From contig JAKCDM010000001.1 in the NCBI GenBank assembly GCA_021841865.1, positions 1 to 64,000 of the forward strand: a DNA stretch of 64,000 bases. Direction: 5' to 3'. Positions 27,493 through 35,242 of the stretch are shown piece after piece. The notes under the pieces are model-generated. The model was not told where the DNA came from, made no database searches, and saw only the letters and a program-made list of their open reading frames with translations. The position numbers were made by a program, and so were the translations under genes. The first letter of the stretch is position 1; the number at the start of each line of letters is the position of its first letter. This DNA is from Pseudomonadota bacterium. GTDB taxonomy: Bacteria > Pseudomonadota > Gammaproteobacteria > Burkholderiales > Burkholderiaceae_C.

Positions 27493-27957
27493 TCAGCTGA
27501 AGCGGATCTGCCCCTGCGGAAGCAGGTACAGCACCAGCGCGCGCCCCTGGCGCACCGTCGGACGATGGGCGCTGCCCGGACCGTACACCACCCAGCCCGC
27601 GCCATGACCGTCGAAACGGGCGTCGGCGTCCAGCGGCATCACCAGATCGATTTCCCCCAGCGGATGTTCGTGGTGCGGACCTGCAATGTCTTGCATGTTC
27701 ACGACGTCCACGGAAAAGCCTTGCAGGGCCTGTTCCGGCTTGAACACCCGACCGTAGCGAATGCCGCCGGCCTCGCGCGCGCACAGCGCGCCTTCGGCGA
27801 CACCCTGTTCGCAGGCTTCGCGCAGCCGCGCATACAGCGCGCTGGACGGCCCGAACTCGTCGTTGAGCCGCTGCTGAAGGCGTTCATCGAGAGGCGCTCC
27901 GGCAATCGCGGCGGTGATTTCGCATACGGCTTGATGCAAGGCAGGCACAGACGACAT
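27493..27957 (-). CDS. DUF4863 family protein (4-hydroxylaminobenzoate lyase-like)
   Basis: GGIRYGRVFKPEQALQGFSVDVVNMQDIAGPHHEHPLGEIDLVMPLDADARFDGHGAGWVVYGPGSAHRPTV; divergent from BoxR-like gene. Confidence 0.7.
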   Translation of the reverse strand: MSSVPALHQAVCEITAAIAGAPLDERLQQRLNDEFGPSSALYARLREACEQGVAEGALCAREAGGIRYGRVFKPEQALQGFSVDVVNMQDIAGPHHEHPLGEIDLVMPLDADARFDGHGAGWVVYGPGSAHRPTVRQGRALVLYLLPQGQIRFS

Positions 27958-27982
27958 GGGAATCATCCTGAGGTTGTGGTGT

Positions 27983-28005
27983 GGCGCAATATGCAGTATT
28001 GTGCG
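27983..28005. promoter_or_regulatory. Imperfect palindrome GGCGCAATA-TGCAG-TATTGTGCG, candidate BoxR/BzdR operator
   Basis: Inverted repeat in the divergent intergenic region; related GCAATATAGTG (minus strand) overlaps 28043-28053. Confidence 0.6.
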
Positions 28006-28034
28006 TTCCTTCAATGTAGGTTTCCGACCCCTCG

Positions 28035-29000
28035 ATGTCAAGCACTATATTGCATGCTTCAGCCGCCGCCAGCAGCCCACCGGCCGCCGGGCAGCCCGCG
28101 GGACCGAGCCGGGGGCCCCGCGCGGCACTGCCGTCGCGGCACCCGTTCCTGGTGGCCCTGGGCGAGCGCGTGCGCGCGCTGCGTGCGCGCCGGGGGCTCA
28201 CGCGCAAGGCCGTGGCGCTTGCCTCCGACGTTTCGGAACGCCATCTCGCGAACCTGGAAAGCGGCGTGGGCAACGCCTCGGTGCTGGTGCTGCTGCAGGT
28301 GGCGCAGGCGCTGCAATGCTCGCTGGCCGAGCTGCTGGGAGACGTCACCGCGTCGTCGCCCGAATGGGTGCTGATCCGCGAACTCCTCGAGCACCGCGAC
28401 GAGGCCACGCTGGGGCGCGTGCGAGCGGCCATCGGCGAGATGCTGGGCACCGGCGGAGACAACGCCGCGCGCAGTTCGCGCGTGGCGCTGATCGGGCTGC
28501 GCGGAGCCGGCAAGACCACGCTGGGCCGCATGCTGGCCGAGGACCTGGGCTTCCCCTTCGTCGAGCTCAGCCGCGAGATCGAGCAATTCGCCGGTTGCAG
28601 CGTGGCCGAGATCCAGTCGCTGTACGGCATGAACGCGTATCGCCGCTACGAGCGCCGCGCGCTGGAGGAAACCATCCAGCTCTACACCGAGGCGGTGATC
28701 GCCACGCCGGGCGGGCTGGTGTCCGAACCCGCGACCTTCAACCTGCTGCTGGCCCACTGCACCACCGTGTGGCTCAAGGCCACGCCGCAGGACCACATGC
28801 AGCGAGTGATCGCGCAGGGCGACATGCGCCCGATGGCCGCCAGCGCCGAGGCCATGGGGGACCTGCGCACCATCCTGGCCGGACGCGAACCCTTCTACAC
28901 CAAGGCCGAGTTCTCGCTGGACACCAGCGCCCAGGCGCTGCAGCCGACCTTCCTGGCGCTGCGCGCGCTGGTGCGCGAGACCCTGCGCATCGACGCCTGA
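28035..29000 (+). CDS. BoxR/BzdR-type regulator (XRE HTH plus shikimate kinase-like domain)
   Basis: VALGERVRALRARRGLTRKAVALASDVSERHLANLESGVGNASVLVLLQVAQAL; VALIGLRGAGKTTLGRMLAEDLGFPFVELSREIE. Confidence 0.9.
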   Translation: MSSTILHASAAASSPPAAGQPAGPSRGPRAALPSRHPFLVALGERVRALRARRGLTRKAVALASDVSERHLANLESGVGNASVLVLLQVAQALQCSLAELLGDVTASSPEWVLIRELLEHRDEATLGRVRAAIGEMLGTGGDNAARSSRVALIGLRGAGKTTLGRMLAEDLGFPFVELSREIEQFAGCSVAEIQSLYGMNAYRRYERRALEETIQLYTEAVIATPGGLVSEPATFNLLLAHCTTVWLKATPQDHMQRVIAQGDMRPMAASAEAMGDLRTILAGREPFYTKAEFSLDTSAQALQPTFLALRALVRETLRIDA

Positions 29001-29084
29001 TCCCCGGCAGCCGCCGGGCCCAGCGGCCGGCCGCGCCGTCGTTCCCTCCGGCGCCCCAGGCGCCGTCCTCTCCGGAGTCCGTCC

Positions 29085-29873
29085 ATGCCCGATACCCTTT
29101 CGATCCTGACCCGCCGCGCCGGCGTGGCCGAGGTGCGCATGTCGCGCCCGCAGGTTTTCAACGCATTCGACGAAGCGATGATCGGCGAACTCGACCAGGC
29201 CTTCGCCGCGTTGGCCGACGACGCCAGCGTGCGCGTGGTCGTGCTGTCGGGTGAAGGCCGGCATTTCAGCGCGGGCGCCGACCTGCAGTGGATGCAGCGC
29301 GCCAGCCAGGCCGATGAAGCGTGGAATCTGGCCGACGCGCGGCGCTTCGCAGCCATGCTGCGACGCATCGACACCTTCGCGAAGCCGACGGTGGCGCGCA
29401 TCCAGGGCGCGGCGCTGGGCGGCGGCGTCGGGCTGGCCTGCGTGTGCGATGTCGCGGTGGCCGCGGACTCGGCGAGCTTCGCGGTCAGCGAAGCCCGTTT
29501 CGGCATCCTGCCGGCGGTCATCGGACCCTATGTGACCAACGCCGTGGGACGCCGCCAGGCTCGCCGCCTGGCACTGAGCATGCACCGCATCGACGCCGCG
29601 CAGGCGCTGGCCATGGGCCTCGTGCACGAGGTCGTCGCGGCCGACGCGCTGGACGACGCGGTGGACCGCGCGACGCAGGAACTGCTGCAGGGTGGCCCGG
29701 CGGCCCAGCGCGAGATCAAGCAGTTGTTCGCGGCGCTGCAGGTGGGGCCGGTGAGCGACGACGTCGTGGAACTCACCGCGCGCACCATCAGCCGCGTGCG
29801 AGGCACCGACGAGGCGCGTCAGGGCTTCGCCGCGTTCCTGTCCAAGCAGCCGGCGCCCTGGGTTCCCCGCTGA
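29085..29873 (+). CDS. Enoyl-CoA hydratase/isomerase family protein
   Basis: VEVRMSRPQVFNAFDEAMI...GRHFSAGADLQWMQ...GAALGGGVGLACVCDVAVA crotonase motifs. Confidence 0.92.
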   Translation: MPDTLSILTRRAGVAEVRMSRPQVFNAFDEAMIGELDQAFAALADDASVRVVVLSGEGRHFSAGADLQWMQRASQADEAWNLADARRFAAMLRRIDTFAKPTVARIQGAALGGGVGLACVCDVAVAADSASFAVSEARFGILPAVIGPYVTNAVGRRQARRLALSMHRIDAAQALAMGLVHEVVAADALDDAVDRATQELLQGGPAAQREIKQLFAALQVGPVSDDVVELTARTISRVRGTDEARQGFAAFLSKQPAPWVPR

Positions 29874-29895
29874 GCCGCCCGCGCGGCGTGCCGGG

Positions 29896-30609
29896 TCAGT
29901 GGCATTGCGCGCCGGGAGTGCCGGGGTCGCTGGCCAGCGCTTCGCGCCACACGCGCATCGGCACGTAGGTGCGCAGGCGCTGCACCAGGCACTCGGCCAC
30001 CTCGGCGCCGGCTTCGTGCCCGACGAAGGGAAGCACGTCGGCGGTGACGTCGGCCCCCAGGCGCACCAGGTGCTCGGCGGCCTCGATGGTCAGCGCATAG
30101 GGCATCACCGTGTCGCGCTTGCCGTGCAGCAGGTGCAGCGTGGTGCCGGCGGTGGCCTGACGCGGCAGGCGCGCGAAACGCCCGCCGATGCTCGCCACGC
30201 GCCCGGCCAGCGCGTCGCGGTCGCGCGTGGACTCCAGCGCCATGATGCCCCCCTGGGAGAAGCCGACCAGCGCGGTCTGCGCCACGCTAGTCGACGTTTC
30301 GTGCTGCCAGTGGCGAACGGTGTCGACGAACTGCGGCAAGGCCTGCGCGACGCGCTCGGCCCGCCTGTGCTCGTCGATTCCCCGCACCGGGAACCACTGG
30401 TAACCGGCCCCGGCCTCGCAGGCCTGCGGCGAACGCACGCTGACCACGCAGGCGTTCTCGAACTCGGCGGCCAGGCGCCGGCCCAGCGGGGCCATGTCGT
30501 GCTCGTCGGCGCCGTAACCATGAAAAAGCAGCACGAGCTGCTGCGCCGGGCCGGCGGGACGTGCGATCACGAGACTGGGTGGCATGGGCAGCGGGTGGGC
30601 TGGTTGCAT
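29896..30609 (-). CDS. Alpha/beta hydrolase, phospholipase/carboxylesterase (YpfH-like)
   Basis: LVLLFHGYGADEHDMAPL...TALVGFSQGGIMALE...LHGKRDTVMPYAL. Confidence 0.85.
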   Translation of the reverse strand: MQPAHPLPMPPSLVIARPAGPAQQLVLLFHGYGADEHDMAPLGRRLAAEFENACVVSVRSPQACEAGAGYQWFPVRGIDEHRRAERVAQALPQFVDTVRHWQHETSTSVAQTALVGFSQGGIMALESTRDRDALAGRVASIGGRFARLPRQATAGTTLHLLHGKRDTVMPYALTIEAAEHLVRLGADVTADVLPFVGHEAGAEVAECLVQRLRTYVPMRVWREALASDPGTPGAQCH

Positions 30610-30715
30610 GGACTTTGCGTGGGCCTTGGCGGGCGCGACCTCGCCCGGGGCTTCGATTGTGCACCCCGCGCGCGAGCCCGCGCAGTTTCCACGGCCTGCT
30701 CGTGTGCCTCGAAGC

Positions 30716-31507
30716 TCAGTCGAAGGACCAGGCGTCCATCGCAAGCATGCCGTAGTGCACCCCGCCGTGCCAGCGCCGCGCCTGCGCGCCGTCACCGGCC
30801 GCGCCGAGCGCGAAGTGCAGCGGCAACAGGTGCTCGGGAGTGGGATGCGCGCGCAGCGCATGCGGGGCCCGCGTGTCCCATGCCAGCAGTTGCTGCAGGT
30901 CGCCGGCGCTGATCGCCGCGGCGACCCAATCGGTGAACTCCCGCACATAAGGCGCGGCGGCGGCGTCCACCGCCGCCGCCGCGCGGAATTCATGCAGGTT
31001 GTGGGTCAGGCTTCCGCTGCCCAGCAGCAGCACCCCCTGCTCGCGCAGGGGCCGCAGCGCCTGCCCGAGTTGCCAGGCGCCGACGGCGTCCAGCGGCCAC
31101 GGCATGGACAGCGCGACCACCGGCAGTTCGGCGCGCGGGAACATCAGCTGCAGCGGCACCCACATGCCGTGGTCGAGCCCGCGCAGCGAATCGAGCGAAG
31201 CCGTCATGCCCGCCGCCTGCAGCAGGCGCCGTGCCTCGGCAGCCACTTCCGGCGAACCCGGCACGTCGTAGCGCAGAGCCCGCAGCGCGGGGTCGAACCC
31301 GTGGAAATCGTGCAGCGTGGGTGGGCGCTCGTGGGCACCCAGCGCCACGCCACGGGTCATCCAGTGCGGAGACAGCGCCACGACCGCGCGCGGGCCGTGG
31401 CCGAGCAGTTCGCGCCCGAGCTCGCGCAGCATCCCTGCCGCGCTGCCCGGCTCCAGCGGGAGCATGGGCGAGCCATGCGAGACGAAGACCACCGGAGATG
31501 CTGGCAT
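30716..31507 (-). CDS. DODA-type extradiol aromatic ring-opening dioxygenase (LigB/YgiD family)
   Basis: PVVFVSHGSPMLPLEPG...ALSPHWMTRG...LDHGMWVPLQLMFP...LLGSGSLTHNLHEF. Confidence 0.93.
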   Translation of the reverse strand: MPASPVVFVSHGSPMLPLEPGSAAGMLRELGRELLGHGPRAVVALSPHWMTRGVALGAHERPPTLHDFHGFDPALRALRYDVPGSPEVAAEARRLLQAAGMTASLDSLRGLDHGMWVPLQLMFPRAELPVVALSMPWPLDAVGAWQLGQALRPLREQGVLLLGSGSLTHNLHEFRAAAAVDAAAAPYVREFTDWVAAAISAGDLQQLLAWDTRAPHALRAHPTPEHLLPLHFALGAAGDGAQARRWHGGVHYGMLAMDAWSFD

Positions 31508-31531
31508 GGCGAGCGAGCGACAGGCGCGGCC

Positions 31532-32146
31532 TCAGGACTTCTTCGCGTCGCGCTCGGCCTGCAGCGTGGCGGCCACCGCCGGGCGCTGCGACACGCGCTG
31601 CACGTAGGCCTGCAGCGCAGGCCACGCCGCCAGGTCCATGCCGACGTAGCCGGTCCAGCTCAGCACCGTGAACAGATAGGCATCGGCCACCGTGAAGCGC
31701 GCGCCCATCAGGTAGTCCTGACGCGACAGGGTCTCGGCAAGGTAGTCGAAGCGCGACTGCAGGCGCTGCTTTTGCAGGTCCTTGACGGAGTCAGGGAACT
31801 GGGGGTTGAACAGCGGGCTGAACTGCTTGTGCAGTTCGGTGGAGATGAAGTTCAACCACTCCTGCAGTCGATAGCGCTCGATGCTGCCGTTGGCTGGCGC
31901 CAGCCCGGCTTCGGGCTTGCGGTCGGCCAGGTACTGCACGATGGCCGGACCTTCGGTGAGCACGCTGCCGTCGTCGAGTTCGAGTACCGGCACGTAGCCC
32001 TTCGGGTTGATGGCGCGGAAGTCCCCGCCGCCATCAAGGGTCTTGGCGCCGAGGTCGACCTTGACCGTCTGCACGGGAAGGCCGAGTTCATGCAGCACGA
32101 TATGCGGGGAAAGCGAGCAGGCGCCGGGGGCGAAATACAGTTTCAT
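31532..32146 (-). CDS. Glutathione transferase (beta class-like)
   Basis: MKLYFAPGACSLSPHIVLHELGLPVQTVKVDL...NPKGYVPVLELDDGSVLTEGPAIVQYLAD. Confidence 0.95.
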   Translation of the reverse strand: MKLYFAPGACSLSPHIVLHELGLPVQTVKVDLGAKTLDGGGDFRAINPKGYVPVLELDDGSVLTEGPAIVQYLADRKPEAGLAPANGSIERYRLQEWLNFISTELHKQFSPLFNPQFPDSVKDLQKQRLQSRFDYLAETLSRQDYLMGARFTVADAYLFTVLSWTGYVGMDLAAWPALQAYVQRVSQRPAVAATLQAERDAKKS

Positions 32147-32182
32147 CGCAGATGCTTCCTTGGAAATGGGCAAGAGACCGGA

Positions 32183-32842
32183 TCACGAGGGATTGCGAAC
32201 GCCTTCGACTTCCACGCGCACGCGCACCTTGTGGCCGATTCCCGCGGCAAAGGCGTCGATGCCGAAATCGGTGCGATCGATCACGGTCGTGGCGACGAAG
32301 CCGCTGAGGAAACCGCCCCAGGGCTTGGGCAGGTACGAGACCTCGCCGGCACCCACCAGGTGCACGCGGAAGGCGACCGGGCGCGTCACGCCATGCAGCG
32401 TGAGTTCGCCGTGCAGCACTCCGGCGCGCGGCCCGTGGGGCACGTAGCGGGTGCTCACGAAATGCATGGTCGGGAACTTGGCCGCATCGAGGAACTCGTC
32501 ACCGAGCACGTGCTTGTCGCGCAGCGGCAGGAAGGTGGCGATGCTGTCGACCGGGATGGTGATGTCGGCCTTGTCGGCCTTCGGGTCGCGCGGATCGAAG
32601 GTGTAGGTGCCGGTGACCTTGCTGAACACGCCGGTGACCGAACCGACGCCGGCATGTCCGATGCTGAATTGCGCACCGGAATGATCCGGATCCACCGTGT
32701 AGCTGCCGGCAGGATCCGCGTGCAGATGGGCGTAGGCCTGGACCTTGGGCGCGGCATCGGCGGCGTGGGCGGGGGCCGCCAGCGCGGCCAGCGACAGCGC
32801 GCCTGCGCCCAGCGCGAGACGAATGCGGGAAAGGGTATGCAT
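32183..32842 (-). CDS. YceI family periplasmic protein
   Basis: Signal peptide; YTVDPDHSGAQFSIGHAGVGSVTGVFSKVTGTYTFDP. Confidence 0.93.
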   Translation of the reverse strand: MHTLSRIRLALGAGALSLAALAAPAHAADAAPKVQAYAHLHADPAGSYTVDPDHSGAQFSIGHAGVGSVTGVFSKVTGTYTFDPRDPKADKADITIPVDSIATFLPLRDKHVLGDEFLDAAKFPTMHFVSTRYVPHGPRAGVLHGELTLHGVTRPVAFRVHLVGAGEVSYLPKPWGGFLSGFVATTVIDRTDFGIDAFAAGIGHKVRVRVEVEGVRNPS

Positions 32843-32946
32843 GAACGACTTCCTTCAACGTACGAATGCAAGCCGGGCTTGCGGAAGGCGCGGCCGCACG
32901 GCGCGCGCCGGACAGGGTTCCCGGGCGACTGTCCGCCCGGGCGTGC

Positions 32947-33534
32947 TCAAGGCGCCACGAGCAGGTGCACGTGCACCGGGATCATCGCGGCGACCACGCT
33001 GGTATCCGCCCAGCTGCCGCCGCCGAGCCCGTAGGCGCTGCGGTCGAGCTGGAAGTCGGCATCCATGGCCAGCGCCGCGCCCACCGCATGGGTGGTCACC
33101 AGCACGCGCAGCGCTCGCGTCGCGCCGCGCACCGTGAAGTTGCCGCTGGCCCAGTAGCGCCCCGCTCCGGCCGGCACGAAGCCGGTGGAGACGAAGCGCG
33201 CCTGCGGGAAGGCCTTGGCATCGAGCCAGTCGGCGCCGCGCAGCAGGTCGTTGGTCTGCGAGCTGCCGGCATCGACACTGGCGGCCTGCACGGTCACCTC
33301 GACCCGGCTGTCCTTCAGGTCCTGCGGCGCGAAATGCACCTGCGCCTGCACGCTGGCGAAATGGCCCTTCATGGGCACTCCCATCTGCCTGGCCTGGAAG
33401 CTCACGTCGGCGCCCGGACGTACCTGGCTGTACACGTCGGCGGCATGCGCGCCGGCGCAGAACATCAGCGACGCGGCCAGCGCGCCCAGCGCATGGGCCA
33501 GGCGCCGCGGCGAAAACCATTTTGCACAAGACAT
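32947..33534 (-). CDS. YceI family periplasmic protein (second copy)
   Basis: VSFQARQMGVPMKGHFASVQAQVHFAPQDLKDSRVEVTVQAASVDAGSSQTNDLLRGADWLDAKAFPQARFVSTGF. Confidence 0.88.
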   Translation of the reverse strand: MSCAKWFSPRRLAHALGALAASLMFCAGAHAADVYSQVRPGADVSFQARQMGVPMKGHFASVQAQVHFAPQDLKDSRVEVTVQAASVDAGSSQTNDLLRGADWLDAKAFPQARFVSTGFVPAGAGRYWASGNFTVRGATRALRVLVTTHAVGAALAMDADFQLDRSAYGLGGGSWADTSVVAAMIPVHVHLLVAP

Positions 33535-33538
33535 CGAA

Positions 33539-34120
33539 TCACTCCTTGGAAAGGCGAGGCAGCATGCGCAGCAGCACGCCGTCGCGGTCGACGAACTGGT
33601 GCTTGAGCGCTGCGCCGACGTGGGCGACGACCAGCGCCGCCATGGTGAAATTGAGCCACTCGTGGACCTCGGCGAGCTGGCGCGCCAGCGCATGGTCGGG
33701 GGCCAGCAGGCTGGGCAGCGGGAGCACGCCCCACCACACCACCTGCACGCCGGCGGCCGAACTCAGTGCCCAGCCCGACAGCGGAATGGCCAGGATCAGC
33801 AGGTACAGCAGCTTGTGCAGCGCGTCGGCCACCAGCGCCTGCCAGCGCGGCACCGAGGCCGGCAGCGGCGGCGGCCGGTGACCGACGCGCCACAGCACGC
33901 GCAGCACCACCAGCAACAGCACCGTGAGGCCGAACCACTTGTGCCACGCGTACAACTCGATCTTGCGCGGCGAAAGCGCCAGCTCGCTCATGTACAGGCC
34001 CAGCGGAAACAGGCCGAAGATCAGCACGGCGATCATCCAGTGCAGCAGCATCGCCGGCCCGCTGTAGCGCGCGTCGGGAGCTGCGCCGGTGCCGGCGCGG
34101 GAGGAAGGACTCGAGGACAT
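33539..34120 (-). CDS. Cytochrome b561
   Basis: LHWMIAVLIFGLFPLGLYMSELALSPRKIELYAWHKWFGLTVLLLVVLRVLWR...HEWLNFTMAALVVAHVGAALKHQFVDRDGVLLRM. Confidence 0.93.
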   Translation of the reverse strand: MSSSPSSRAGTGAAPDARYSGPAMLLHWMIAVLIFGLFPLGLYMSELALSPRKIELYAWHKWFGLTVLLLVVLRVLWRVGHRPPPLPASVPRWQALVADALHKLLYLLILAIPLSGWALSSAAGVQVVWWGVLPLPSLLAPDHALARQLAEVHEWLNFTMAALVVAHVGAALKHQFVDRDGVLLRMLPRLSKE

Positions 34121-34135
34121 GCTTGGCAACTCCGG

Positions 34136-34603
34136 CTAGGCGCGCTCGGCGCGGGACTCGCTGGCTGCCTGCTCGAAGGCGCCGCGGATGGCACGCAGCG
34201 CCACCTCGGCCTGCGCGAGGTCGCTGGCAGCGATGCGATCGAACACCTGGCGCAGGTGCAGGCCGTGCGCCGGGAAGACCTGTTCGAACAGCGCCTGGCC
34301 GTCGTCGGTCAGGCGAACGATCTGGCCGCGGCCATCGCGCGGGTCGGGGTCGCGGCGCACCAGCCCCTTGGCCAGCAGGCGGTCGATCACGCCGGTCAGC
34401 GTGCCCTTGGTGATCAGCGTGCGCGCGCCCAGCATCTTGGGGTTCATGCCGGAGGTGTTGCCCAGCGTGGCCACGACGTCGAACTGCGCCGGCGTCAGCC
34501 CCATGGTGCCGACATGGGCCGCCGAATAGCGCTCGAAGGCCTGGTAGGCGCGCACGAGTTCGCGCAGCAGCGCAAGGTAGGGATTGGCGGATCTGGTGGC
34601 CAT
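34136..34603 (-). CDS. MarR family transcriptional regulator
   Basis: LTPAQFDVVATLGNTSGMNPKMLGARTLITKGTLTGVIDRLLAKGLVRRDPDPRDGRGQIVRLTDDG. Confidence 0.93.
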   Translation of the reverse strand: MATRSANPYLALLRELVRAYQAFERYSAAHVGTMGLTPAQFDVVATLGNTSGMNPKMLGARTLITKGTLTGVIDRLLAKGLVRRDPDPRDGRGQIVRLTDDGQALFEQVFPAHGLHLRQVFDRIAASDLAQAEVALRAIRGAFEQAASESRAERA

Positions 34604-34699
34604 CGTGGTTTCGGGTTCCGGCCCTGGAGCCATGACGCCAGGGCCGATCCGGTCGACGGGCAATCGCGCCCGAGCGGCAGGGAAAGCAGACGAATATTA

Positions 34700-34713
34700 G
34701 TTCGCATTAGAAC
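34700..34713. promoter_or_regulatory. Candidate MarR operator GTTC-N6-GAAC (ATTAGTTCGCATTAGAAC)
   Basis: Short inverted repeat in an AT-rich patch about 95 bp upstream of the MarR gene. Confidence 0.45.
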
Positions 34714-34816
34714 CATTATGACCAGTAGGGTCTTTTGCGTGCGCGGCGGCCACGCGACGGCCTGGCGCGAGCGGGCGGCGGCCGACGGCGGCAGCAAAGT
34801 GGCGCCCCGAAGACCG

Positions 34817-34843
34817 CAAAAAAATGGCGGCCCGAAGGCCGCC
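34817..34843 (-). terminator. Intrinsic terminator-like hairpin, minus strand, no annotated gene upstream
   Basis: Minus-strand TGGCGGC-CTTCGG-GCCGCCA followed by TTTTTTT. Confidence 0.7.
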
Positions 34844-35140
34844 AATCACCACGCCATTGCCGCAGCGCATCGGGTTCGCTGCTTGCGCGATGGCAGCGTG
34901 TGGCGCGCAATCCACGCCCACGCGGCGCCACCGCGCAACGACGCACCCGAGGGTATGTGGCGTGAACCCAGGGAGGGCGGATCGCGGCACATGCCCGGTT
35001 TCGTAGTATCAAGATGCATGCCAGCCGTCGAGCCCGCCGGCGCTGCAGAAAACTCCCTGGCGCATCAATGGCTTAGGCGGCAACAAAGGGTTTGCCCCGG
35101 CGTCGTGCGAGACGCCGTCGTGGACAACGGCCGACAGGGT

Positions 35141-35159
35141 CTGTCGCACGATGCGACAG
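35141..35159. promoter_or_regulatory. Palindrome CTGTCGCA-CGA-TGCGACAG upstream of AcoR-type gene
   Basis: Perfect 8-bp arms; related half-site GTGCGACAC at 35179-35187. Confidence 0.65.
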
Positions 35160-35242
35160 TCGACAAGCCATCGACCCGGTGCGACACTGGGTCTTGCACA
35201 AACCCGCCCTGGCACGACACGAAGCGGGCACGGAGACAAGCC

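Noticed and set aside
35212-35230. Sigma-54-like TGGCACGACACGAAGC before the AcoR-type gene
   Set aside because: Good -24 half but no TTGC at the required -12 spacing.
33185-35242. 5' extension of the 1367-aa ORF ending at 37288
   Set aside because: Overlaps antisense to YceI, cytochrome b561 and MarR genes; the AcoR-type protein begins at ATG 35243.
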